Shown piece by piece: positions 31,413 to 42,713 of a stretch of DNA of 64,000 bases. A program made the position numbers and the translations under genes. The DNA is taken from contig OZ010796.1 of the NCBI GenBank assembly GCA_963932465.1, forward strand, positions 81,167,292 through 81,231,291, read 5' to 3'. The notes beneath the pieces were generated by a model, which ran no database searches, was not told where the DNA came from, and worked only from the letters and a program-made list of their open reading frames with translations. This DNA is from Maratus speciosus. Its lineage: Eukaryota > Arthropoda > Arachnida > Araneae > Salticidae. Every line of letters begins with the position of its first letter. The stretch's first letter is position 1.

Positions 31413-33353
31413 TTCAAACGTCGGGCGTGGGGGCCATTTCGCTATGCTTATCCGGCTAGATCTTTAAAATAAACTTCTACTCATTTCGTTAAAATAAAAC
31501 TTTCGCCCCAGAATAAGTATCAAATATGCGTATTTATATATTTTTAGCATATTAAGTTAGCATTCCAAGCCTAAAGAGAATTCAAGGTTCAAGACGAAGC
31601 TATCTTCGGATAGCTCATATACATAGTAGTAAATCTGACTAGACTAGCGGCTAGTGTTGGGTAGGACACGAAAAATTTCGGACGTTTGTATGAGGTACCT
31701 CCGAAACATTTTTGTCATGACAATGTCATGCTTCAAATAGAATGAGGTGCGTGAGGAGTTAAAACGCAATAACTACAATTGAGTTAGGAAGAATTAGGCT
31801 TCCCGCTTCCTCGCTGTATGGCTGTAAGACGCTAAAATCTGATAATGAGAAGTCACAAAAGTCAGACGTTAGGTTAGGGGAGTGGGTACTTTGCTGTTGT
31901 CAGGATGAAAAATAGAAGTATATAGTTTTCGGAAAACATCATAAATGGAATTAGTGGAACTCGACCGTGAATGAATGCAGTAACGCGTTGTTTATGTGAT
32001 TATCAGATGTTTCTTTTCTTTTCTTTTTTTCAGTAATAGTACTTTGTAGAAATAAATCATTGTACTAGTAAAAAAAAAAATTAAAGTACTTTGAAAATAA
32101 TTAGATTACAAAGAATGTAAAATTGAATGAGTAACTTGAATTGTTATTGTTCAGCATATACTGAGCAAGAAGCGGGACTTCGGAAATGGAAAACCTCAAT
32201 GAGGAGTGACGAATTTTAGTAATTCTTTTTTAAAGAAAAGTTACGTACAATTGCTACAAATTATAAAGCATATTTTTGCTTCATATTATTCATCTGACAA
32301 ATTACATTTACAAAATGCTTATTATTATTATATCTAGTGAAAAATAAAACTTTGATCACTTTCATCAACCTTCGCTTTTACATGAAGTTGTGATTTGATT
32401 ATTTATTTATTATTCCGACCAAGTAATAAACAGGACAATTTAATTCCCCCTCAAAAAAATAATAATAAATAGTAAAAAGAAATAATAGTTTAAAAATATA
32501 AAAACATTTTTAAGATTACCTGCGTGCTATGACGTAGGGGGTTAAAAGAAATGTTTATTTATTTTTTTTTTATAAAGAAATAAGAAATGTGGCAGATTTT
32601 TTTTTCAAAAAATAAGAATTTTAAAGCTTTGTATGCTAGAGAGGCATAGCATAGTGTGTGGGGGGTGGCAACTTATCTTCAGGACCGGCAGAACTATCGG
32701 CAAACGGGGCGATTGCCCAGGCACTTATTCTGTTAAGGTTCTGAGGGGCCCCACATCTTTCTGCACATTTCAAATTTATTTTGATCATTTAAGTTCGCAT
32801 TTTAAAAGATTTTTTTTTTTTCAGTGACAAAGTTTGTATGAACTAGAGTTTATAATTATCGAGAAACATATATAGATACTTGACATTTCATAAATTAAAA
32901 GGGAAAAAATATTTATATATTTTTTATATTTAAGAGAAACTTGTAAAATTTTGATAAGTCAGTTGCTTAAATATGTAACATAAGTTTTATTATCTCTAAT
33001 TTAAATTCATTCATCTGTCATATAAAATATGCAAGGTTAACTTCTTAATCATTGCAACTTCCCTGCTTTTCGACAATATTGTTTTTATAATATTATATAA
33101 ATATTATATAGTTTTCAAATTGCAAATTATAATTTGCAGAAATAAGACAACAGCGGATTCTTGGTTATTCGACACTTGTTTATGCAAGAAATCTGGTTAA
33201 TCGGTAATCGGTACTGTTCCAATTCTAAACTTATGTGAATTTAAACTGGCTGCCGTACTGCTGATGCCAATTGCCCTTTTACCTCCCTTCTTGGTGGCTC
33301 TATTGATGTGATGTGTTCTTAATCTTAATAATAATTTTACTTTCAGTAATTAA

Positions 33354-33772
33354 GGATGTTCTCAAATCCAAAAGGGCAACTTTCTGACATAAGTTTTAAT
33401 TTATTTTTGTTCGAAAATGCATGAAACTAGCTGGTGTTGTTGTTCAGAAACTATGTAATTGAACTGTTGTTTCCATTTTTTTGCAAACACAATAGATCTT
33501 TCTGAAAATAGTGTCAAAGTGGGCATTTTGAACCGAATTTCCGCGCGAAGGAAGAAAGAGCACTCAGAGCGGGCGAAAAACGTGTTTGTCACGTGATCAA
33601 AATAGCTTATAACTCAACATGTAATTGATTGATCAAAAAATGGAAAACACAGTTCAATTCCAAATTGCTTCCATGGCCAGGCTTTCCAATTTTATACCTT
33701 TCCGTTAAAAAAGGAATTTGCAATTGTGTCAAAACGTTTTGCGCTTGTTGAGCAGAGCAGTTAAGAACAGCC
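33354..33772. mobile_element. TTAA MITE, GGCTGTTCTCAA family, copy 1
   Basis: Flanked by TTAA (33350-33353, 33773-33776). Ends GGATGTTCTCAA and (reverse complement) GGCTGTTCTTAA. Matches 46225-46653 and 56968-57404 along its length (for example TTGTTGAGCAGAGCAGTT near the right end). No coding capacity. Confidence 0.88.
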
Positions 33773-34246
33773 TTAAGCTTAAAAGTATTTATATGTGGTA
33801 ACTCAGCTCTTGGCCTAAACAATGATCTGGAAATTTCCTGTATACTCAGTTGTATTCAGTTCATATTTTTTATAAATATGTTTGATAGTTAAAGTACCAG
33901 TATGTTTTTTTAATAGAAGGAATGGGGGAGAGAGAGAGCACTCAATATTGCAAGTAAGACACTGCTGATATTGATGAAAATTGCCGTGAATTTTTATGCA
34001 GGTTATTTTGATCTACTTTTATAATAACGTTGTCGATCTTTCTATCAAATGAATGGAAAAGTACTGTATGACACATCCACCACTGAATCTATTCAGTTTG
34101 TCAATACTAGAAAGTAAAAATTAATAAAGTTCAATTGAATTCATTTAAACTGTTGATTTTATGTTACATTATAGTATGTAATGGAAATAAACCCCCTCTG
34201 AACACCAACAAAAATATTCTAAAGATCATTTTCAAAATGAAATATA

Positions 34247-34303
34247 CAGTAGAGTCCCGATTATCCGAGTCTCGCTTAACCGAGTTTCTGCTTTAACCGA
34301 GTT
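34247..34303 (+). mobile_element. Solo Tigger-like terminus
   Basis: TA followed by CAGTAGAGTCCCGATTATCC and TCGCTTAACCGAG repeats, a Tigger-style end. No matching right end nearby; it runs into the hairpin at 34304. Confidence 0.55.
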
Positions 34304-34576
34304 ATTTTCTTCTGATGGACTGATGGCTTCCATTATTATGAAGCAGCCATTATAAATGAAGTGTTAGGTGACGATGAAAGAACAGTCGTAAAAAGTTAGA
34401 ACTCTGATTTTCTGGTCAGAATGGAAATTTGTAGCCATTCCCCTCACCCCCCCCCCCATTCTGACCAGAAAATCAGAGTTCTAACTTTTTACGACTGTTC
34501 TTTCATCGTCACCTAACACTTCATTTATAATGACTGCTTCATAATAATGGAAGCCATCAGTCCATCAGAAGAAAAT
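34304..34576. repeat. 119-bp near-perfect inverted repeat (hairpin)
   Basis: Arms 34304-34422 and 34458-34576 are reverse complements with a single mismatch that I noticed (AGCAGCCATT versus AGCAGTCATT), around a 35-base loop containing a C run. Next to a Tigger-like end. Such a fold could yield double-stranded RNA if transcribed. Confidence 0.9.
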
Positions 34577-35756
34577 GATCTATTCCAAAGGTTCGATTAA
34601 AAGAAACCTATTTAATACTTTGAGCAGAAAGAACAGGCTACACCTGCAATTTTCATGGCACTAATAGAATCACATAGCTGCCAATGTGTACGGTTTAGTT
34701 ACCTCTAAAATTTAATACAAATTTTTGCCATATTTAATCGTTGACAGTTGTTAGACTTTATTAATTGAATTTCCGGAAGTGACAGCCAATTGTTCCCTTG
34801 CAACGACATTTCTGTAGCTGTCAATTCTTAAAACTTGGCTAAAAATGCTAACTTTGACAACATTTTCTGAATGAATCTTTGCATTTATAAGATAATGAAA
34901 AACTCATTAATTTCTTGGTATCTGAACATAATCGGTAAATTTTATATTTTAACAAATATTAATGCAAACTTGTATTTACGAATGAAAATGACTTCGCGAA
35001 AGTATCAGAAAAGTAGTTAGTTTGAATTTGGGAATAGCTTTCAATATAAAAAATTCTCATAACGAGATGTGATCCCCTCGCACCCAAGAAAAAAAATGAA
35101 ATCCATGACCCCCTCTAAATGGTGAGCTGGATCCGCTCTTGTCATGAAGGAATATGAGCCCCCTCTACTCTTCCCCACCCACATAAAAAAGACGAAACCA
35201 CTTTTTTAAAGGACGGCTTGGGACCGTTTCCATTTCTACTCATTCAGTCAGTGACTTATTGTCAATGTCAATCCTTTCCTATCTTAAATGACAAGCACAT
35301 CATAAGCTTAACTTGGGAAGTATCAATTCAACATTATTAAAAGAAAGAGAGGAAAAAATAGTTCTTTTCTCTTCTTTCCACCAGGAACAACCCCCTTTAT
35401 CCCTCCCCAAATTCGTCTCAGTTTTTATCTTGCTACATTTTTTCCTTTCATTTTCACCCTTTCCCAAAGCTTTCAAACTTCAAAGGTAGCCCGCAACTAG
35501 TTCCACTCTTTCACCTACAAACAATGAAAACACACCTCGCAAGCAACACACACCAATTCATTCACCCTCCTGAAACAACTCTCGCGTCTCGCCACTTCAA
35601 AGAGACGCAAACATGACAAAATTTCGGAGGTACCTCAATTCTGAAATTTGAGGTACTGGGAAAAATTGTCATAGTGTATGGGACAAATGAGGTGCTTCAT
35701 GTATGAGTTATCCAACACTACTAGCGGCTCTTTCGTATAGTGGCTCATGCTCACAC

Positions 35757-36389
35757 TAGCGTCTCATTCCTAGATGGTTCCCTACGGAAGAACGAAAATT
35801 GGGATAGTCCACTTTTTGATTGGGGTAGTATGCAAGATTGGTGTGGAGCCATCGAGATTTGTTTCAAATTTTGTTTTAAACAATTATTCTGCACTAGCCC
35901 TTCAATGACAAACTCCCTCCCTATGAGACAGGATCTTTCCATTTCTTTGGCAGGTGGGGAAAGGTAGAGCAGTCAATTGAAATGGTGGCTCCATCTATCA
36001 ATTTCAAATTAAAATACAATAGTGGAACATTGAAGATATCATTTTTGTTATGTTTTATTTATTATTTGGTTATTAAATAAAATAAGAGAAAATCATTTTT
36101 TTTTAATTATTGAAATCGGATTTTTAAAATTCAAATCTCACTAATGTTATCTAGTTTAGCTGCAGTGATAGCGTCTCCTTGCTAAAATTATGTAACTACA
36201 GAAATGCAATTGGAGCACGATTTAGCTAAATTTTGCTTTTTTGGCGAAAAATAAAAGTAAGTAAAGTATCTAAAGTAGATTACTAAAATTTTTTCGTATT
36301 CGATTTCATAATTCTTTAACTTTAAACTATCTTGAAATTGGTGAAAAATAAAAAAATAAAAGTAAGTAACGTATCTAAAGCCATATTAC

Positions 36390-36427
<38 letters not shown>

Positions 36428-37696
36428 TATTTGATTTCATAATTCTTTAACTTAAAACTATCTTAAAATTGTGTCATTTGTGCCTCCCCTCCCCTCTAAA
36501 AAAAAGTAGATAAATTAATAATCGGATAACTTTATTTACGAGCTTTCGAATTGCTTTGATTTTATTTTGTAAGCAGATACATCCTAAGTAATAATCATGT
36601 TGAAGTACTCCTTTATAGAAAAATTCAAAAGAAAAAAACCTATGCTCAAAACGAGGCAAATACGGATCCTATCGGTTCGTACTACATTCACTCCCTTCGT
36701 ACCGCACGCCGCGATCACTCCCTACCTTTCCGCACCTGCCAAAAAAATGGAATGATCCTATCTCATAGGGAGGGAGTTTGTCATTGAAGGGCTAGTTTAT
36801 TCTGCAAGCCAACCGTGGAGTTGTGGTACGTCGTTTGTCTCGAATTCAGTAGATCATTAGTTCGAGTCCAAGCGAGCGGAAACGTGAAAATGACGTGTCT
36901 TTTCACTTTTCCATATTTAAATTGTAAAAAAAAAAATAGTTAGTTTCTATTTTTTTTAAAAAATAAGTTCAAACATCATTTTAATTTTTAAAAAATCATT
37001 GAGAATTCATAATAATGATTCATAAATCATTTATTTTGTTTGTAAAAAATAGTTTGAAAGAAAAAATACAATTTCTATTTTTATAAATTTAAGTATGTTA
37101 TTTTAACTTAAAAAGCGGTTTTTTTCTTTTTAATGATAATTCTGGCATAAACAACAATACCAAAATGTTATGCTGTGATTTAAAAGTGTAAAAAATAAAT
37201 GAAAAGTACAAAATTATTTTTTTAATATGTATTTTAATTTTAATAATTATATGGCGTTAAAAATTAAATATTATAAAATATTTTAATAAGTTCTTACATA
37301 ATAATTTCTAAACTTTTTATTGAAAATTCTGTTAATTGAAACTCTTTAAAATTAAAACTGGTTTTCTTTTTTTAATGGAATTAAAAATCCATCTTCAAAA
37401 CAATCCTGCAATGCTTGTTTAGATTTTTTTTTCCTTAAATGATCTGTTGCATTTAATGCAGATAATTGGCTCTGAAAAGAGCCGTTCTGTATTTTTGAAC
37501 TCGAGATTTGAATTACTCATAATATTATATGAACAACAAAAATCGGAATCAGATGCAAACATATACAAAATTAATCAATTCTGTCAACAGATGGCTCCGC
37601 TCCACTTCTGCATACCACCCCACCCCAATTAAAAAGTGGACTATCCCACTTTTCGTTCTTCCGTAGAGAACCATCTAGGAATGAGACGCTAGTGTA
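35757..37696. mobile_element. Element with CTAGCGTCTCATTCC ends, copy A
   Basis: About 105 bp at the left end (ACTAGCGTCTCATTCCTAGA...) is inverted at 37583-37696. A second inverted pair lies inside (35886-35972 and 36721-36806, sharing TCAATGACAAACTCCCTCCC). Between 36812 and 37560 is a tRNA-like head and an AT-rich body that recurs in copy B at 43190-44850. No coding capacity or target duplication seen. Contains a long T run (36391-36426). Confidence 0.75.
36812..36882 (+). repeat. tRNA-derived SINE-like head, copy A
   Basis: A-box-like GTTGTGGTACGTCGT and B-box-like AGTTCGAGTCC are at tRNA-like spacing. The same sequence with changes is at 44779-44845 (minus). Stems are imperfect, so a SINE head or tRNA pseudogene rather than a tRNA gene. 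Confidence 0.5.
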
Positions 37697-38300
37697 GTGA
37701 CGTTTTCGGATTGCAAGGGTGTTTGCAGTTTGCATAATAAATTTTAGCTTGTGGTGTGTCAGTCTAAAAAGACTGCTCACCAACATGCTCGAGTAAGTCC
37801 ATATGTAAGATTGTAAAAGATGAAAATATGATGATTAAAACCAAAATATTTTATTTTAAAGTTATTCCGGTGTGAACTTTATATTTTATTGTACTAAAAA
37901 CCAGATTTTGTTCATTTTATTGCATTAAAAAGCAGATTTTGTTATCAATGTTACATCAGGTGTATATAATAATAATGCGTATTTGCAAGAAAAAGTTTGA
38001 AATTACTGGCGTGTATTTAACTAATAAAATAGCATGCAAGTTTAGTAAATTAGTAAAATAAGCATTGGCGGAAGAAACGAGATGGAACAAAAACAAATAG
38101 ACTAAATACAAAGTTTTGGTATTACTCATAGGATCGAATTGTGATCATTTACACATTTTCGTTTTTATACATCTGTTTGTTGTAATCGTTTAAATGGGCG
38201 ACAGCATATGTGAAATCCTATGTAAAATAGCTGATACTGAAATATCTTTGTTCTCAGTCATTATTGGCACGACTTCAATATACATATATACTTTTGTCTT
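37697..38300. other. AT-rich spacer, no gene seen
   Basis: Nothing recognisable between copy A and the Ty3 element. Confidence 0.5.
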
Positions 38301-38545
38301 TGTCGCTTATATAAATATTCATGGCGATAATTTGTTGTGTCTTAATAATTCATATTTAATCACAACAATACTTAGATAATTAAAACAAGAAGCTTTATTT
38401 AACAACACAACGTCTCAGAGCAGCATAGCAAGCATGCCGCATCGCTAGCCATCAAATCACAACATTTACACAGTTAATAAGTTACCGTTAATTGTTGGTT
38501 AAGTAAAAGTTGAAGTATATGTTTTCGTTCAACATAAATATATCA
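38301..38545 (-). repeat. Ty3/gypsy 3' LTR
   Basis: 245 bp. On the minus strand starts TGATATATTT and ends AAGCGACA. Contains AATAAA in TTAAATAAAGCTTC, a likely poly(A) signal. A purine-rich AAGAGGGGGAATG (38546-38558) sits just upstream and is the likely polypurine tract; a second GAGGGGGGG run follows at about 38577-38586. Confidence 0.85.
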
Positions 38546-38640
38546 CATTCCCCCTCTTAATTATACAACATCACATCCCCCCCTCTTAGTTATACAACAC
38601 TCTCTACAATATTCATGAAACATTCCAAATATAACAAATA

Positions 38641-41600
38641 TTAATCACACACATAATCATTCAGGTATTGGGGTCGTTTTATAATACGACCTGTTCGGCT
38701 GCTGGTATTGCCTTGAACAATTACATTATTAGCTATAGGATTAGATGTGGCATTATTAACGAAAATGTTACTGTCTGGAAGATCATCAAGTATGTCATCG
38801 AAATACTGATGACAAGTTTTAGATATCTTTAAGAACTTTCTGTTTCTTATGAAGATTCTTTCAGAATAAGTTTTGATTTTATATGACCTAGGGTTTTCTA
38901 ATTTACATAAAACAATAGCAGGTTCCCACAATTTAGTTTTAGCATTTTGAACAACAATTTTATCCCCCTGTTTAAGTTCCTTTAAAATTTTACTATCTCG
39001 GTCATAATACTGTTTTTGTTTTTGCTGTCTCCTTAATAACTCTATGCCAACATCTTTAAAAAGTTCAGGGTTAAGAAATTTATTGTTAATTGGTAACTTT
39101 GTTCGCAGTCTTCTGTTAAACATTAACTGGGCAGGAGATAATCCCAATCCTGAAATCGGTGTATTACGGTACTCTAATAAACCTACAGATGGCCTACGGT
39201 TATCTTCGAAAGCTTTTTTAAAGATTGTTTTGCATATTCCAACTGCCTTCTCAACCATACCATTACTTTGAGAATAGTGGGGGCTTGTAAATATTATTTC
39301 AATATCCCATCCCTTCCCAAAGTTTTTAAACTCATAACTGTTAAAGGGGACATTATCACAGATAATTGTTTCTGGTATCCCAAACCGGGAAAATATTTCT
39401 TCTAACTTGGTAATGATTTCTACAATTGTTTTATTTATTATGGGTACAGTCTCGATCCATTTTGAATAATAATCAATTATAACCAGATGATTAGCATTAT
39501 GAAAATACATAATATCTATTCCAATTCTTTGAAAAGGACGAGTTGGCACTTCATGCGGTATAAGTGGTTCTTTGCATTGAGAATTTTGGAATTTTTCACA
39601 AATACTACATTTAGATATGACATTTTCAATATCGCGATTAATGCCTGGCCAATACATTAATTCTCTAGCCCTATTTTTGCACTTTTGGATACCCAGATGT
39701 GATTCATGTATCAAAAACAACATATCTTGTCTCAATACCTTAGGTATAATAATTTTATCATTCAAAAATACTAACCCTTCTATACAAACAATATCATTTT
39801 TTAATTTGTGATAATGCATCAAGCTCTTAGGCATTCGCCTTTTTTCAGGCCAGCCATTTTGATAGTATTGACTGATTAATTTTAATTCATCATCCTCAGC
39901 AGTAGCTTTCTGAAACTGTTGAAACCGGCTTTCACTCATTGGTAAAACCTTAGAGATTGAATGTACCATGTTTAACATGTCAGGGTCACCTATCACTTTT
40001 TCTTTAATATATGCTCTAGACAATGTATCTGCAATATACATTTTGCTTCCTGGTAAGTACTTTACGGTGAAATGATATTTCAACAGCCTCAGAAGCATTC
40101 TCTGTAATCGACAGGAAATTTTAGAGATTGGTTTAAGTACTATAGATGTCAAAGGTTTATGATCACTTTCAACAACAACTTTGTGACCATAAACAAAATT
40201 GTGAAACTTTTGAAATGCAAACACTATGGCCAATAACTCTTTTTCGATTTGAGCATAGTTTTGTTCAGCATCAGTAAGACTCCTTGATGCGAATGCAACT
40301 GGCTGACCCTCTTGCAATAAACATGCACCTAGACCATCTTTAGAGCTATCACATTGAAGTGTAATAGGCAGGGATTCATTAAATACTTTTAGAACTGGTG
40401 TTGAACTGATTAACTTTTTAACAGTTTCAAAACTGTTGTCCTGTTCAGGACCCCAATCAAAATCTACATCATTTTTCAGCAGACTCCTTAAGGGAGAGGT
40501 AACTGTTGATACATTCGGTATAAATTTAGAAAGAAAATTAATCATACCCAGTAACCTTTTAATGTCACTTTTACAAGATGGTTTTTCAAGATTGACAATA
40601 GCTCTAACATGACTTGGATCTGCCCGTATTCCATTTTTAGATATTAAAAACCCCATATATTTTACCTCAGGTACCTTAAACTGAAACTTATCTTGATTGA
40701 ATTTTATATTATTTGCTTTGGCCCTTTCAAGAACCTCTATCAAAATTCTGTCATGTTCTTTTTCATCTTTACCTGCTATTATTAGATCATCATAGTAAAT
40801 TTCTACCCCATTAATATCTCCAAACATTTTCTGATTCTTTTTCTGAAATACCTCAGGAGCAGAGGAAATACCCTGGGGAAGTTTATTAAATTTATATCTA
40901 CCAAAGGGAGAGTTAAAAGTGCATAACTCTGAACTTGGTCCATCTAATGATACTTGCCAAAATCCATCTTTCAAATCTAGTACTGAAAAACATTGTTTGC
41001 CCTCTAATTTGTGTATTATTTCATCTGCTGAAGGCATTATATGATGTTCACGCTTAATTGCTTTGTTAAGGTTTCTAGGATCAATGCATATTCTCAATTT
41101 ACCATTAGGCTTTTCGACAACAACTAAACTGTTAACCCAATTTGTTGGTTTATTTACCTGAGATACAATGCCCAAGTTTTCCAATTCGTCAATAGTACTT
41201 TTGAGTTTTTTATGTAAAGATAGCGGTACCCTTCTAGGGGCATTAATTACAGCATGCACATCAGGTTTTGTTTCAATATGATGTGGTTCCCCAGGAAAAT
41301 TTCCCAATCCCTCAAACACAACTTTATAATTTTCAATTACTTTTATTTTGGATTCAAGAGAAACACTATCAATATACTTAATTAATTGTAATTTTTCACA
41401 AGCCTGCAACCCTAAAATTGGCTTAGCTTTAATATCAATGATAATAAATGTAAGCAAAACATTAGAATATTTCTCAGTATTGCAGACTAGGTCTACAGAA
41501 CCAACAGGTTTCAGCTTATTATTTCCATAGGCTACTAAGACAATATCAGTTGAAGTTAATTTATGTTCTAAATTTAATGTTTTGAAAATATCCAAAGGTA

Positions 41601-41787
41601 AAACATTGACTTGAGCGCCAGTGTCAAGTTTAAAAGACACATGCTGACCTTCAACTGATATAACCTTAAGCCATTCATTACATTTAATAGGATTAATATC
41701 ATGCACACTATCAATAGTAATATCATGCACACTATCAATAAACAAACTAATATTAGAGTCATTATATTTAGGATAGAAATTTGAGTC
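38641..41787 (-). CDS. pol: Ty3/gypsy pol (protease, RT, RNase H, integrase)
   Basis: Open for 1048 codons from just after a TAG at 41788-41790; the N-terminus would come from gag by a -1 shift, as there is no obvious own start. Domains in order: protease with DTGAQ (41611-41625); reverse transcriptase with LDLKDGFWQ and the unusual YYDD active site (40796-40807); RNase H with DSSKDGLG; integrase zinc finger HxxxH...CxxC; integrase core with D (GIDIM), D (IICDN) and E (MVEKAV) all present; and a C-terminal segment with NPRSY. The end recalls the K02A2.6/Mag-type branch, but I would not insist. Two 24-bp tandem copies encode DSVHDI near the start. All catalytic residues are kept, so decay is recent. 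Confidence 0.9.
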   Translation of the reverse strand, partial: DSNFYPKYNDSNISLFIDSVHDITIDSVHDINPIKCNEWLKVISVEGQHVSFKLDTGAQVNVLPLDIFKTLNLEHKLTSTDIVLVAYGNNKLKPVGSVDLVCNTEKYSNVLLTFIIIDIKAKPILGLQACEKLQLIKYIDSVSLESKIKVIENYKVVFEGLGNFPGEPHHIETKPDVHAVINAPRRVPLSLHKKLKSTIDELENLGIVSQVNKPTNWVNSLVVVEKPNGKLRICIDPRNLNKAIKREHHIMPSADEIIHKLEGKQCFSVLDLKDGFWQVSLDGPSSELCTFNSPFGRYKFNKLPQGISSAPEVFQKKNQKMFGDINGVEIYYDDLIIAGKDEKEHDRILIEVLERAKANNIKFNQDKFQFKVPEVKYMGFLISKNGIRADPSHVRAIVNLEKPSCKSDIKRLLGMINFLSKFIPNVSTVTSPLRSLLKNDVDFDWGPEQDNSFETVKKLISSTPVLKVFNESLPITLQCDSSKDGLGACLLQEGQPVAFASRSLTDAEQNYAQIEKELLAIVFAFQKFHNFVYGHKVVVESDHKPLTSIVLKPISKISCRLQRMLLRLLKYHFTVKYLPGSKMYIADTLSRAYIKEKVIGDPDMLNMVHSISKVLPMSESRFQQFQKATAEDDELKLISQYYQNGWPEKRRMPKSLMHYHKLKNDIVCIEGLVFLNDKIIIPKVLRQDMLFLIHESHLGIQKCKNRARELMYWPGINRDIENVISKCSICEKFQNSQCKEPLIPHEVPTRPFQRIGIDIMYFHNANHLVIIDYYSKWIETVPIINKTIVEIITKLEEIFSRFGIPETIICDNVPFNSYEFKNFGKGWDIEIIFTSPHYSQSNGMVEKAVGICKTIFKKAFEDNRRPSVGLLEYRNTPISGLGLSPAQLMFNRRLRTKLPINNKFLNPELFKDVGIELLRRQQKQKQYYDRDSKILKELKQGDKIVVQNAKTKLWEPAIVLCKLENPRSYKIKTYSERIFIRNRKFLKISKTCHQYFDDILDDLPDSNIFVNNATSNPIANNVIVQGNTSSRTGRIIKRPQYLNDYVCD

Positions 41788-42574
41788 CTATTTTCAGGGT
41801 GAACATTAGAGTCACTAAACTGTACTTCATTCACAGTTTTATTGGTGTATCTTGCAGCCGATTGTTGAAATTTACCTCTACACACAGCTGCAAAGTGGTT
41901 TTTCCTCTTACATTTGTTGCACAGTTTATTATATGCAGGACATTGTCCTTTTATGTGAGTTCTACCACAGGCCTGGCAATCCATAGTATTAGGCCTTCTG
42001 ATCGGATACTTGTTTATAGCATCAATATTTACGGAATCATTAATAGCTGCTACTTGTTTTCTGCTAATTTCGCAAGCACGAACGTTATCAATAGCCTTTT
42101 CCAATGTTAGTTTGGGTTCTCTCAAAAGTCTCTCTTGTAATCCATGATCATTTACACCTAGGACGATCCTGTCACGAATGAGGCTGGTTTCCTGGTCCCC
42201 AAAGTTACACGATGCTGCAAGCGTTTTCAATTCCGTTACGTACGAGTCGATATTCTGACCTTCTTTCTTCGAGCATGAAAAAAACTTAAACCTTCAAATA
42301 CTTCATTGCTCTGGGGCAAACAGTAATTGTCAAACTTCTTGATAACTGATTCAAGGGTCCGTGCTCCGTCATCAACTTCAAATGAAAAAGTGTTGTAGAT
42401 ATTTTCACCTTCGTCTCCAATAAGATTTAGTAAGATGGCGATTTTTACTGGTTCCGACTTTTCATTTTTTTCCGATGCTAATAGAAAATTATTGAATTTA
42501 TGTTTCCACTTCAACCAGTTATCTTTCAAATTTCCATTGAATATCATAACGCCAGGTGGTCTGAAAGTCTCCAT
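41574..42574 (-). pseudogene. gag: Ty3/gypsy gag, frameshifted
   Basis: Starts at ATG 42574-42572. The first 112-codon frame ends at 42236; the remainder continues in another frame from about 42290 down. A one-base indel near 42285-42297 in a T-rich stretch explains this. The second part carries two CCHC zinc knuckles (CQACGRTHIKGQC and CNKCKRKNHFAAVC), typical of nucleocapsid. Gag binds RNA and builds the particle. This frame overlaps pol between 41787 and 41574; past about 41790 it looks like a shadow of pol. Confidence 0.85.
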
Positions 42575-42713
42575 TTCCGTTTCAAACGTAATAAAGGGTT
42601 GAACACATAAAAGTTCACACTAAATTTGAACACTAAAGTTCACTTCTGCCGAGCATTCTTGACATGAGCTTGAGACATGAGTTCGACAATCCGATTTAAT
42701 CGGATTTATTATT

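Larger units (their letters stand above)
26164..31462. mobile_element. Long-inverted-repeat element (5.3 kb)
   Basis: Left end GGTCTAACCGGATAAGC and right end (reverse complement) GATCTAGCCGGATAAGC open long inverted arms. The left arm runs to about 26812 and the right arm from about 30365 to 31462. Pairing is high along the arms, for example GATAATCGGGGAAATATGCG on both sides. The right arm is longer because of a 444-bp insertion (30969-31412). Copy 1 of the host repeat shows the empty site; no clear target duplication. No transposase seen between the arms, where a hAT (26933-29497) sits. Confidence 0.8.
31652..35720. mobile_element. hAT element with exact 8-bp duplication CTAGCGGC
   Basis: Flanked by CTAGCGGC (31644-31651 and 35721-35728). 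Ends TAGTGTTGGGTA and, reverse complement, TAGTGTTGGATA; inner ends share GAGGTACCTCCGAAA-type sequence. 4.07 kb with nested elements (33354-33772; 34247 onward). No transposase frame is visible. Confidence 0.88.

Noticed and set aside
34247..34600. Complete Tigger element
   Set aside because: Only the left terminus is present; the following hairpin is not a matching terminus.
36812..36882. A tRNA gene
   Set aside because: The T-arm is mispaired and the same degenerate sequence recurs at 44779-44845, so it belongs to a repeat.
41574..41787. Hydrophobic gag C-terminal tail as a membrane segment
   Set aside because: The run of I, L, V, C and M residues is the out-of-phase reading of pol codons, not a real tail.
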